NCBI GenBank assembly: GCA_038258215.1
Contig: JBBSQC010000006.1
Coordinates: 62,001-126,000 of the forward strand
Source: Fodinibacter sp038258215
GTDB lineage: Bacteria > Actinomycetota > Actinomycetes > Actinomycetales > Dermatophilaceae
Direction: 5' to 3'
Length of the DNA stretch: 64,000 nucleotides
A program made the position numbers and the translations under genes. The notes beneath the pieces are model-generated. The model searched no databases and had not been told where the DNA came from. It worked only from the letters and a program-made list of their open reading frames with translations. Of the stretch, positions 24,002 through 31,480 are shown one piece after another (positions within the stretch are counted from its first letter, which is position 1; each line of letters begins with the position of its first letter).

Positions 24002-24530
24002 ATGAGCACGCTCGTCCTGCGGCCCGACGGCGGGGTCGACAAGGCGGCCGCCAAGGAGGTCGGCACGTGGCTCCGCGACGCCGGCGCCGTGATGCGCGCC
24101 CACGCCATGGGGCTGCCGAGCCCCGACCTGGACGACCCCCTTCGTCGAGTTCTTCGAGGACGTCGGCGATGCACTCTCCGATGCGGTCAACGCCGTGAAG
24201 GACGCCTTCGAGGCGCTCGGTGACGCCTTCATCGAGGCCATCAGCGACGTCGTCAACTGGACGCTCGAGGCCGTCAAGGACCTCGCCCATGCCCTGTATG
24301 CCGTGGCCGCGAGCCTGACCGCGCTGGTGGGCGAGATCGCTGCGGCCGGCTACGAGGTGCTCAAAGTGGTGTCGGTCCGGGGTGAGGTGGTGCCGGATGC
24401 CGTGGGCACACCGGTGCGGCTCCAGCTCACGGCGGCGGTGCTGGCGGTGGACGACCTCACCCCGACCAGCCCGGGGTTCGAGGGGGAAGCTTTGTCCAGC
24501 ACGGCCGGGGATTATCGGGTCACCCGATAA
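24002..24530 (+). pseudogene. Uncharacterised helical protein, frameshifted at a C run
   Basis: ATG 24002 encodes MSTLVLRPDGGVDKAAAKEV and MGLPSPDLDDP, then runs into a short unrelated tail. The frame opened by losing register at the C5 run (24136-24140) reads FVEFFEDVGDALSDAVNAVK and continues as amphipathic helices (FEALGDAFIEAISDVVNWTL, AVAASLTALVGEIAAAGYEV) to the stop at 24528. Adding one C restores DDPPFVEFF and a single product of about 176 residues. The break may be real, phase-variable or a sequencing error. The function is unknown; long amphipathic helices suggest membrane or self-association. Confidence 0.6.
24512..24530. repeat. Palindrome, also acting as terminator between convergent genes
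   Basis: TTATCGGGT and ACCCGATAA form a perfect 9-bp dyad around one C and contain the stop codon of the upstream gene. The same motif with one mismatch recurs at 44253-44277. Confidence 0.65.
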
Positions 24531-24591
24531 ACTTGGTCTTGCGGCCGTCGGGGCGGGCCCACGTCGCGGCCGAACCACGACGGTGGGGCGC

Positions 24592-25338
24592 TCAGGGGCG
24601 GAGCGAGGCCCCAGCGCGCAGCACGACCCGGCGGGCCAGGGCGTCGATGGAGTCGACGATCGTGGCGTCGCGCACGCCCAGGTCTCCGTGGAGCACGGAG
24701 AGCTCGGTGCAGCCGAGCGCGACGGCCTCGGCACCGCGCTCGCGCAGGTGCTCCACCACGGCGTCGAACCGCTCTCGCTCCACGGGGCGGCCGGCCTTGA
24801 CCCCGTCGTAGATCATCGACATGACCTCGCGCTGCACCTCGGGCTCGGGCACCAGCACCTCGAGCCCGGCGCGGGCCGCAGCATCGGCATACGTTCCCGC
24901 ACGAAGCGTGCCGTCGGTGGCCAGCAGCCCGAGGCGGGAGAGCCCCGGCACGGCATCCTGCGCCGCGGCGACCGTCTCGTCGACGGTGTCGAGCACCTCG
25001 ATGCCGGTGGCGGCGCGCATCTGCTCCACCCAGACCACGGCGGTGTTGCACGGGATCGCGATGAACCGCGCCCCGGCCCGCTCGAGCGCCATGGCGTCGC
25101 GCACGAGCACCGGCACCGGGCTCTCGCCGTCACCGCGCAGGAACGCCGTGCGGTCGGGGATGCTGCCATGCTGCCAGACGAGTAGGTCAACGTGGTCCTG
25201 GTCGCGGCCCGCGTCGGTGAGCTCGACGAGGCGGCGCATGAAGTGCACCGTTGCCGCCGGCCCGAGACCGCCGAGCACACCGACCGGCTGCCCGGGCACG
25301 TCGGCGTGCCCTGCGTGCGAGTCGGTGCCGATCGTCAT
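24592..25338 (-). CDS. Aspartate/glutamate racemase family protein
   Basis: A 248-residue cofactor-independent racemase. The two catalytic cysteines are in IPCNTAVVW (about residue 86) and ALGCTELSVL (about 197). The N-terminal VGVLGGLGPAATVHF is the family start. The His that normally follows PCNTAH is Val here, which may affect specificity. ATG 25338 leaves an 11-base gap after the ATP-grasp gene; GTG 25371 would overlap it. Next to a D-aspartate-ligase-like gene, aspartate racemisation to feed D-Asp to peptidoglycan is the best inference. Confidence 0.85.
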   Translation of the reverse strand: MTIGTDSHAGHADVPGQPVGVLGGLGPAATVHFMRRLVELTDAGRDQDHVDLLVWQHGSIPDRTAFLRGDGESPVPVLVRDAMALERAGARFIAIPCNTAVVWVEQMRAATGIEVLDTVDETVAAAQDAVPGLSRLGLLATDGTLRAGTYADAAARAGLEVLVPEPEVQREVMSMIYDGVKAGRPVERERFDAVVEHLRERGAEAVALGCTELSVLHGDLGVRDATIVDSIDALARRVVLRAGASLRP

Positions 25339-25348
25339 GGGCGACCCG

Positions 25349-26584
25349 TCAGCGCGCGACGAAGTGCTCACGGAACTTGCGCACCTGGTTGACGTGGTAG
25401 GCGACGTTGTAGGCGCGTCGCTTGAGGGTGAGGTCCGGGGCGTACCAGTTCGGGTCGCTCGCGCGCCCGGCCTTCATCAGCCCGATCGCCCTGTCCCGCA
25501 ACACCGGATCGAGTACATAGTGCTTGACGACGTACTTCGGGACGAAGGCGAACAGGTGCTCGCCCCGGGCGAGGGTGACCCCGTCCATCTCCTCGCCGCG
25601 CACCCAGTCGCGCACGTACCACTCAGAGACGTTGTTGCCACCGGCGGTGACGTAGAAGTTGCTCCGGCCGAGGCGCACGTTGATCTCGAAGAACTTGTAC
25701 GTGCCGTCGCGGCGGTCGTACTTGACGTCGAAGTTGGAGAAGCCGACGTACCCGATGTGCTCGAGGAAGCGCTGAGCCTGTTCGACGATCTCGTCGATCT
25801 CCGCGGTGATGATGACGCAGGGGTTGCCGATGGCCATCGGGTGGTGCTCCTCGAGCAGCACGTGGCCGACGGCGCCGAAGCGCACCTGGCCATGCTGGTC
25901 GGAGTAGCAGGTCAGCACCCGCATGTTGGTGTCGTCGCCCGGGATGAACTCCTGGAGAAGGAAGTTCCCGTCGTAGTTGCTTCGTCGCACTGCAGCCAGG
26001 GTCGCCTCCAGCTCCGCCGGGGTGTCGAGGATGTAGACCTTCTTCTTCTCGGCGAAGGAGGCGTAGTGGTAGAGCGCGCTGTCGGCCGGCTTGGCCACCA
26101 TCGGGAACTCGAAGGGCAGACCGTCCTCCTCGCCGGCGTCGCGCGCCATGTCGACGACGACGGTCTTCGGGTAGTCGACCCCCACCTCGTCGAGGATCCC
26201 GTAGAAGCGGTCCTTCCGGACGATGACGTCGAGCAGGTCCTGGTCGATGTACGGGATCGTGAACCATCGGCTCAGTTGGTTCTTGTTCTCGATGATCATC
26301 CGCACGTACCAGTCGCCCGCGGCGACGAGCAGCAGCGGCACCCCGGGCGCGGCATTATCGCGACCGACCTTCTCCAGCGCCGCCACGAAGACGTCGGGCC
26401 CCTCGAGGTCCGGCACGTACACGTGGTCGCAGAGCCGGCTCATACCGATCGGGCCGCCATCGGTCATGTTGACGACGAGGGGCCGCACTCCGTAGGCCTC
26501 GTGGAACGTGCGCACGAGGCTGTATGCCGTGATGTCGCCGCCGAGGATGACGGGGCGGAAGTCGGTGGCCGGGGCGGCTGGCAC
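25349..26584 (-). CDS. ATP-grasp ligase, D-aspartate ligase-like
   Basis: A 411-residue ATP-grasp enzyme. The N-terminal fold begins VILGGDITAYSLVRTFHE. The nucleotide-binding part contains FPMVAKPADSALYHY and FLLQEFIPGDDTNMRVL, and the metal-binding end has FSNFDVKYDRRDGTYKFFEINVRLGRSNF in which E-x-N-x-R is the magnesium motif. This matches the carboxylate-amine ligases related to enterococcal D-Asp ligase, which load D-Asp on the stem-peptide lysine or ornithine. GTG 26584 follows GGAGGA. The adjacent racemase supports a joint pathway. Confidence 0.8.
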   Translation of the reverse strand: MPAAPATDFRPVILGGDITAYSLVRTFHEAYGVRPLVVNMTDGGPIGMSRLCDHVYVPDLEGPDVFVAALEKVGRDNAAPGVPLLLVAAGDWYVRMIIENKNQLSRWFTIPYIDQDLLDVIVRKDRFYGILDEVGVDYPKTVVVDMARDAGEEDGLPFEFPMVAKPADSALYHYASFAEKKKVYILDTPAELEATLAAVRRSNYDGNFLLQEFIPGDDTNMRVLTCYSDQHGQVRFGAVGHVLLEEHHPMAIGNPCVIITAEIDEIVEQAQRFLEHIGYVGFSNFDVKYDRRDGTYKFFEINVRLGRSNFYVTAGGNNVSEWYVRDWVRGEEMDGVTLARGEHLFAFVPKYVVKHYVLDPVLRDRAIGLMKAGRASDPNWYAPDLTLKRRAYNVAYHVNQVRKFREHFVAR

Positions 26585-26811
26585 GCGGAGGTCCTCCGGG
26601 GGGTGTCGGGAGCACGAACACCCAAGGCTCCCACACGAGACCGTGGCCCCCGCATCCCGACTCGTGCACCCAGCAGGAGACGTGTGCCCAGCCGGTGGCC
26701 GGAGCAGCCGTCTGGGCACCCGACTCGGTGCCGGTGCGGGCGGCGGAACATCCGGGCGGCCCCCGGCGGTTGTACCTGGTCCGTGCCACCACCGATCAGA
26801 GGAGCCTCATC

Positions 26812-27093
26812 GTGCGCGCCATCTGGAACGACACAGTCATCGCCGAGTCCGACGCCACCGTCGTCGTGGAGGGGAACCACTACTTCCCGCTCGACTCCGT
26901 CGACCAGTCGGTGCTCCGTCCCTCGGACACCCACAGCGTCTGCCCCTGGAAGGGCACCGCGTCCTACTGGTCGGTCGAGGTCGACGGCACCAGCAGCGCC
27001 GACGCCGCGTTCACGTACTCCGAGCCCAAGGACGCCGCCGCGCAGATCAAGGACCACGTCGCGTTCTGGAAGGGCGTCACCGTCGAGGCGTGA
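26812..27093 (+). CDS. DUF427 domain protein
   Basis: A 93-residue DUF427 protein: RAIWNDTVIAESDATVVVEG, NHYFPLDSVDQSVLRPSDTH, CPWKGTASYWSVEVDG and DHVAFWKGVTVEA cover the whole family. GTG 26812 is preceded by AGGAG; the longer frame to 26695 is promoter sequence divergent from the ATP-grasp gene. The family is structurally known but its function is not established. Confidence 0.9.
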   Translation: MRAIWNDTVIAESDATVVVEGNHYFPLDSVDQSVLRPSDTHSVCPWKGTASYWSVEVDGTSSADAAFTYSEPKDAAAQIKDHVAFWKGVTVEA

Positions 27094-27128
27094 TCGGGCG
27101 CGCCCGGGCGTCGAGCCACGCTGCGGCG

Positions 27129-27359
27129 TCAGATCGCGAAGTAGGCGATGAACACCGCAAAGATCAGCGGCACCCCGAAGACGGCGTCGAGCACGTGGAA
27201 CGGCATCCAGAACAGGTGGGTCACCTTCCACCCGTAGTCGGCGTCCGGCCACTCCGGCGGCACCCAGCGACGGGCTCGCCAGAGGCGCTGACCGACCAGC
27301 AGCACGGAATACACCCCCACGGCCAACCACCAGGCGTCGATGGCGCCGTCGGCATTCAC
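27129..27359 (-). CDS. Small membrane protein, unknown function
   Basis: A 76-residue protein with two likely membrane helices (AWWLAVGVYSVLLVG and VFGVPLIFAVFIAYFAI) linked by a polar, Trp-rich loop (RRWVPPEWPDADYGWKVTH). I do not recognise the family. It lies 41 bases after the phosphofructokinase gene on the same strand and may be co-transcribed. Confidence 0.6.
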   Translation of the reverse strand: MNADGAIDAWWLAVGVYSVLLVGQRLWRARRWVPPEWPDADYGWKVTHLFWMPFHVLDAVFGVPLIFAVFIAYFAI

Positions 27360-27400
27360 GTCCGTCTCGGTGTCATGGGCTCGGTGTCATGGGCTCGGTC

Positions 27401-28600
27401 TCACGACTGCCCGATGGACTCCAGCAGCCCGGTGAACCACTGCGCGTCCGTGTCGAACGCCTTGCCGCCCGCGATCCTCGGGAACTCGATCGCCCGCAGC
27501 TCTCCCCCACGCTCCTCGTCGTGGCCGACGACCCCGGACTCGCCGCGCAGCGCCGAGTCGACGGCCAGGTCGGTGCACTCGCGGATCAGCGCGAGGTCGC
27601 GGTCGTTGGCCGCGGCCGACCGCGAGAAGTATCCCGACTTCTGCACCATCGTCTTCTCGGCGCCGAGGAGCTCCGCGAACTGCTTCGCGAACCACCCGCC
27701 GGGGTTGACCTTGTCGAGCTGGACGTGCCCGAACGGGTCCTTGGGCACCTCCTGACCCGCGGCCTCGAGCTCGGCGACGACCTCGGTGACCCCGGCGCCC
27801 TCCGACAGGAAGATGTTCACGCACCCGATCTCGTCCATCACCGTGCGCAGCCGCTCCGCCTCCGCGGTCAGGTCGATGTGACGCTCGGGCACGAAGACCG
27901 CGTGCACGTCCCACCGGCGCGGGTCGTTGCCGATGGCGGGCACGAACTCCTGCTCACCCACCCACTCGTGGTAGGCCTCGGCGGTTGCCGCGGTGAGCCA
28001 CCCGCAGTTGCGCCCCATGACCTCGTGCACGATGAGCATCCGGGGGTTCGACGAGTGCTCCGCCACGATGTTCTGCGCGAAGACCGAGCCCTGCTCGGCG
28101 GCCGTCCACGCGCCGAGGGACTGGGCGATCGGGATCACGTCGTTGTCCACCGTCTTGGGCAGGCCGACCACCGTGAGCTCGTAGCCGTTGGCGTGCAGGT
28201 ATGCCGCGAGGTCGGCCGCGGTGCCGTTGGTGTCGTCACCGCCGATGGTGTGCAGCACGTCGACGCCGTCGGCGGTGAGCTGCTCCGCCGCGACGTGCAG
28301 GGGGTCCTGGCCCTCGGAGATCAGCCCGCGCTTCAGGCAGTCCGCGACGTTGGTGAGCTTGACCCTGCTGTTGCCGATCGGTGACCCCCCGAAACGGTGC
28401 AGCAGGTGGGCCTTCTCGCGCACCTCGGGGGTGACCTCGACGAAATCGCCACGGAGGAGCCCGGCATACCCGTTGGTGTAGGCGATGATCCGCACGTCCG
28501 GAGCAGCCTGCGTGTACCGCTCGATGAGGCCGCCGACGGCGGAGGACAGACAGGGGGCGAGACCCCCGGCGGTCAGCATGGCGACGGTGCGGACGGGCAT
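27401..28600 (-). CDS. pfp: 6-phosphofructokinase, PPi-dependent type
   Basis: A 399-residue phosphofructokinase. The nucleotide/PPi-loop motif is GGDDTNGTAADLA (about residues 100-112). Asp in place of the second Gly of GGDGS is the residue that favours pyrophosphate over ATP in this family. LPKTVDNDV is the catalytic segment and MGRNCGWLTAATAEAY the substrate-binding segment. It would interconvert fructose 6-phosphate and fructose 1,6-bisphosphate using PPi. ATG 28600 is chosen; the frame running back to 28732 crosses the repeat-bearing upstream region. Confidence 0.88.
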   Translation of the reverse strand: MPVRTVAMLTAGGLAPCLSSAVGGLIERYTQAAPDVRIIAYTNGYAGLLRGDFVEVTPEVREKAHLLHRFGGSPIGNSRVKLTNVADCLKRGLISEGQDPLHVAAEQLTADGVDVLHTIGGDDTNGTAADLAAYLHANGYELTVVGLPKTVDNDVIPIAQSLGAWTAAEQGSVFAQNIVAEHSSNPRMLIVHEVMGRNCGWLTAATAEAYHEWVGEQEFVPAIGNDPRRWDVHAVFVPERHIDLTAEAERLRTVMDEIGCVNIFLSEGAGVTEVVAELEAAGQEVPKDPFGHVQLDKVNPGGWFAKQFAELLGAEKTMVQKSGYFSRSAAANDRDLALIRECTDLAVDSALRGESGVVGHDEERGGELRAIEFPRIAGGKAFDTDAQWFTGLLESIGQS

Positions 28601-28734
28601 GGGTGCGCTCCTGCAGTCAGTGGGTGGCGAGGCGTGCCTGGTGCCGGTCGCTCCCGGCCTCCCCCATTGTGGCGCGAGCCGATCGTGGGCGGCCACCCGA
28701 CCACGATGCGGGCGCGCGGCCCGTGCAAACAACT

Positions 28735-28834
28735 GACCAATAGGTCACTTGTTTACCGGGCCGGGCGTAAAGAAGTGACCTATTGGTCGATTGTTTACCG
28801 GGCCGGGCGTAAAGAAGTGACCTATTGGTCGATT
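28735..28834. repeat. 42-bp tandem repeat with inverted third copy
   Basis: AAGTGACCTATTGGTC occurs at 28773-28788 and again at 28815-28830 inside two tandem 42-bp units, and its exact reverse complement GACCAATAGGTCACTT stands at 28735-28750. Each core holds the dyad GACC-N4-GGTC. The TTTACC/GGGCGTAAA segments between cores can also pair. The cluster lies upstream of the phosphofructokinase gene and downstream of the asd-like gene, so it could be an operator array or a repeated extragenic element. Confidence 0.85.
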
Positions 28835-28889
28835 GTTGACCGGGGCGGAGGGGAGGGGTCCGATGGGATGCCGTGGGGCGTGGGGCGGG

Positions 28890-29999
28890 TCAGGTGTTCT
28901 GGCGATCGGCGGCGAGCAGCTCGGCGGCGACGAGCTCCGCGGTCTGCACCATGTTCAGGGCGGCGCCCTTGCGCAGGTTGTCGCCCGAGATGAACAGGTC
29001 GAGGGTGGTCGGGGCGTCGGGTGACTGGCGCACCCGGCCCGCGAAGCGTGGGTCCGCACCCACGACGTCGTTGGGAGTAGGGAACTCCGGCTCGTCGGGG
29101 TCGTCGAGCACCACGACCGCGGGGGCCTCCACGAGGGCCTGTCGCGCCTCTGCCACGTTGACCCGACGCGCAAAGGTCGCGTGCACGATGACCGAGTGCG
29201 ACGAGATCACCGGCACGCGCACACAGGTCGCGAAGACCGGGAGGCGGGGGAGATCGAGGATCTTGCGCGTCTCGTCGCGCACCTTGATCTCCTCCGAGGT
29301 CCATCCGTCCCTCACATGGTGACCGACGAAGGGAATCACGTTGAGCACCAATGGCGCCGGGAATGGTGAAGGACCGAGCTCGTGCTCGATGAGCCGTCGC
29401 ACGTCACCAGGTCGGGTGCCGAGGGTGCGGTCACCGTGCACGACGTCGAGCTCGTCGTGCAGACGGCTCATCCCCGCCCGCCCGAGGCCCGAGGCCGCCT
29501 GCAGCGTGGTGACGACCAGGCCGGTGAGCTCCCACACGCCGTGCAGCACGGCCAGTGCGTCGATCATGGTCATGACCGTCGCCCCGGGGTTGGCGATGAT
29601 CCCCCTCGGGCGGTCGGAGACCTTGTGCGGGTTCACCTCCGGCACGACGAGGGGCACGTCGTCGAGGTTGCGGAAGACCGTGCTGTTGTCGATCGCCACC
29701 ACCCCGCGCGCGGCCGCCAGCTCGACCCACTCCCCGGCGATCGTCGGCGGGATGTCGAAGATCGCGACGTCGATGCCGTCGAAGAACCCGGCTTCGAGGG
29801 CCTCCACCACCACGTCCTCGCCGTTGACCCGGCACACCGAGCCGACGTCCTCGGCGCCGGCGGCGAGCCGGATCTGCCGCCAGTGGACGCCGCGCGTCGG
29901 GAGCACGTCGAGCACCACCCGCCCCACGGCCCCCGTGACCCCCACCACGCCGAGGGTGGGAGCCTCCGCGCGCGGGCGCCGTGCCTGCTGGGTGGTCAC
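28890..29999 (-). CDS. asd: Aspartate-semialdehyde dehydrogenase homologue lacking the catalytic Cys
   Basis: A 369-residue ASADH-fold protein. Present are LGVVGVTGAVGRVVLDVL (NADP fold), DNSTVFRNLDDVPLVVPEVN, TTLQAASGLGRAG, EEIKVRDETRKIL, and the active-site His in RVPVISSHSVIVHATF. At the nucleophile site, where the family has NPNCTT, this protein reads NPGATVMTM (about residue 136), so the essential Cys is absent. The codons AAC CCC GGG GCG ACG leave no ambiguity. It follows lysC by one base, as asd does elsewhere, so it is either a non-catalytic paralogue or an enzyme with changed chemistry. GTG 29999 is the start. Confidence 0.85.
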   Translation of the reverse strand: MTTQQARRPRAEAPTLGVVGVTGAVGRVVLDVLPTRGVHWRQIRLAAGAEDVGSVCRVNGEDVVVEALEAGFFDGIDVAIFDIPPTIAGEWVELAAARGVVAIDNSTVFRNLDDVPLVVPEVNPHKVSDRPRGIIANPGATVMTMIDALAVLHGVWELTGLVVTTLQAASGLGRAGMSRLHDELDVVHGDRTLGTRPGDVRRLIEHELGPSPFPAPLVLNVIPFVGHHVRDGWTSEEIKVRDETRKILDLPRLPVFATCVRVPVISSHSVIVHATFARRVNVAEARQALVEAPAVVVLDDPDEPEFPTPNDVVGADPRFAGRVRQSPDAPTTLDLFISGDNLRKGAALNMVQTAELVAAELLAADRQNT

Positions 30000-30000
30000 C

Positions 30001-31275
30001 TCAGCGGCCACTGCCCCCGTAGACGACGGCTTCACCCTCCGAGGAGTCCAGGCCGAATGCCGTGTGCACCGCCCGCACGGCGTCGTCCAGGGTGTCATCG
30101 CGAGTGATCACCGAGATCCTGATCTCCGACGTGGAGATCATCTCGATGTTCACCCCGGCCGTGGCGAGGGCCTTGAAGAACGTCGCGGAGACACCGGGGT
30201 TGGAGCGCATACCCGCACCGACGAGCGACAGCTTGCCGATCTGGTCGTCGAACTGGATGGACCCGAAGCCGACCTCGGCCCGGATGCCGTGGAGCGCCTC
30301 GACGGCCGCGGTGCCGTCGGTCTTGGGCAGCGTGAACGAGATGTCGGTGAGCCCGGTGTCGGTGGCAGAGACGTTCTGGACGATCATGTCGATGTTGGCT
30401 CCGGCGCCCGCGAGGGCCTCGAAGATCTGGGCTGCCTTGCCGGTGGTGTCGGGCACGCCGACCACCGTCACCTTGGCCTCGCTGCGGTCGTGCGCGACTC
30501 CGGCGATGATCGGGGCTTCCACGTCGTCTCCTTCGGGTGCGGGGTGGTCGGTCACGGTCGTGCCCTCCTTCTGCGAGAAGGAGGAGCGGACGTGGATGGG
30601 GATGTCGAAGCGGCGGGCGTACTCCACGCTGCGCAGGTGCAGCACCTTGGAGCCGCAGGCCGCGAGCTCGAGCATCTCCTCGTTGGTGATCCGGTCGATC
30701 TTGCGGGCGGCGGGGACGATCCGCGGGTCGGCGGTGAACACCCCGTCGACGTCGGTGTAGATCTCGCACACCTCGGCACCCAGCGCCGCGGCGAGCGCGA
30801 CCGCCGTGGTGTCGGTGCCTCCGCGCCCCAGCGTGGTGATCTCCTTGGTGTCCTGGCTGACTCCCTGGAAACCGGCCACGATGACGATGTGCCCCTTGGC
30901 GAGGGCCTCGGTGATCCGCCCGGGCGTGACGTCGATGATCTTCGCCTTGCCGTGCGCGGAGTCGGTGATGACGCCGGCCTGGCTGCCCGTGAACGAGCGA
31001 GCACTGAAGCCGAGGTCCGAGATCGCCATCGCCACGAGGGCCATCGACATGCGCTCACCCGCGGTGACCAGCATGTCGAGCTCGCGGGGCGGCGGCACCG
31101 GGCTGACCTCCTGGGCGAGATCGAGGAGCTCGTCGGTGGTGTCGCCCATGGCCGAGACGGCGACGACCACGTCGTGGCCGGACTTCTTCGTCTCCGAGAT
31201 GCGGCGAGCCACACGCTTGATGCTCTCGGCATCCGCGAGCGAGGAGCCACCGTACTTCTGCACGACGATGGGCAC
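30001..31275 (-). CDS. lysC: Aspartate kinase
   Basis: A 424-residue aspartokinase, first enzyme of the lysine, threonine, methionine and diaminopimelate pathway. The kinase part has VVQKYGGSSLADAESIKRVA, VTAGERMSMALVAMAI, GFQGVSQ and LGRGGTDTTAVALAAALGA. Two C-terminal ACT domains follow (about residues 265-420, including VGVPDTTGKAAQIFEALAGA and LSLVGAGMRSNPGVSATFFK), the site of feedback inhibition. As in other actinobacteria an internal start may yield a separate regulatory subunit. The next gene is one base away. A hairpin leader precedes it. Confidence 0.95.
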   Translation of the reverse strand: MPIVVQKYGGSSLADAESIKRVARRISETKKSGHDVVVAVSAMGDTTDELLDLAQEVSPVPPPRELDMLVTAGERMSMALVAMAISDLGFSARSFTGSQAGVITDSAHGKAKIIDVTPGRITEALAKGHIVIVAGFQGVSQDTKEITTLGRGGTDTTAVALAAALGAEVCEIYTDVDGVFTADPRIVPAARKIDRITNEEMLELAACGSKVLHLRSVEYARRFDIPIHVRSSFSQKEGTTVTDHPAPEGDDVEAPIIAGVAHDRSEAKVTVVGVPDTTGKAAQIFEALAGAGANIDMIVQNVSATDTGLTDISFTLPKTDGTAAVEALHGIRAEVGFGSIQFDDQIGKLSLVGAGMRSNPGVSATFFKALATAGVNIEMISTSEIRISVITRDDTLDDAVRAVHTAFGLDSSEGEAVVYGGSGR

Positions 31276-31286
31276 GACGGTTCTCC

Positions 31287-31322
31287 GGTCGGTGGGGCCT
31301 CGGGGGACCGACCCAGCCTATA
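31287..31322 (-). promoter_or_regulatory. lysC promoter and leader hairpin
   Basis: On the minus strand TATAGG (31322-31317) is a plausible -10 box. Just downstream, 31313-31287 pairs GGTCGGT with ACCGACC around a 13-base loop, giving a hairpin in the short lysC leader about 12 bases before the start codon. It could modulate translation. No riboswitch class is recognised. Confidence 0.4.
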
Positions 31323-31341
31323 ACGGGGCCTCGACGACGCT

Positions 31342-31384
31342 GCGTCCGGCAGGTTGGCCAAGGACCTCCTCACCTGCCGGACGC
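31342..31384. other. 13-bp perfect hairpin between divergent genes
   Basis: GCGTCCGGCAGGT (31342-31354) pairs perfectly with ACCTGCCGGACGC (31372-31384) around a 17-base loop. It sits upstream of the lysC promoter and 97 bases before the FAD reductase start, where a terminator is not expected. Confidence 0.6.
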
Positions 31385-31480
31385 CAGGTCGGTGCCCAAC
31401 CTTCACCCGCGGATGCCGGGGGCGACCTCGGGCTTGCGCAGGCGTAGCGTCGGGGGCTCACCGACCACCGAGGAGATCCC

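Noticed and set aside
28735..28834. Possible CRISPR array
   Set aside because: Only two direct units without unique spacers between them, and no cas genes in the window.
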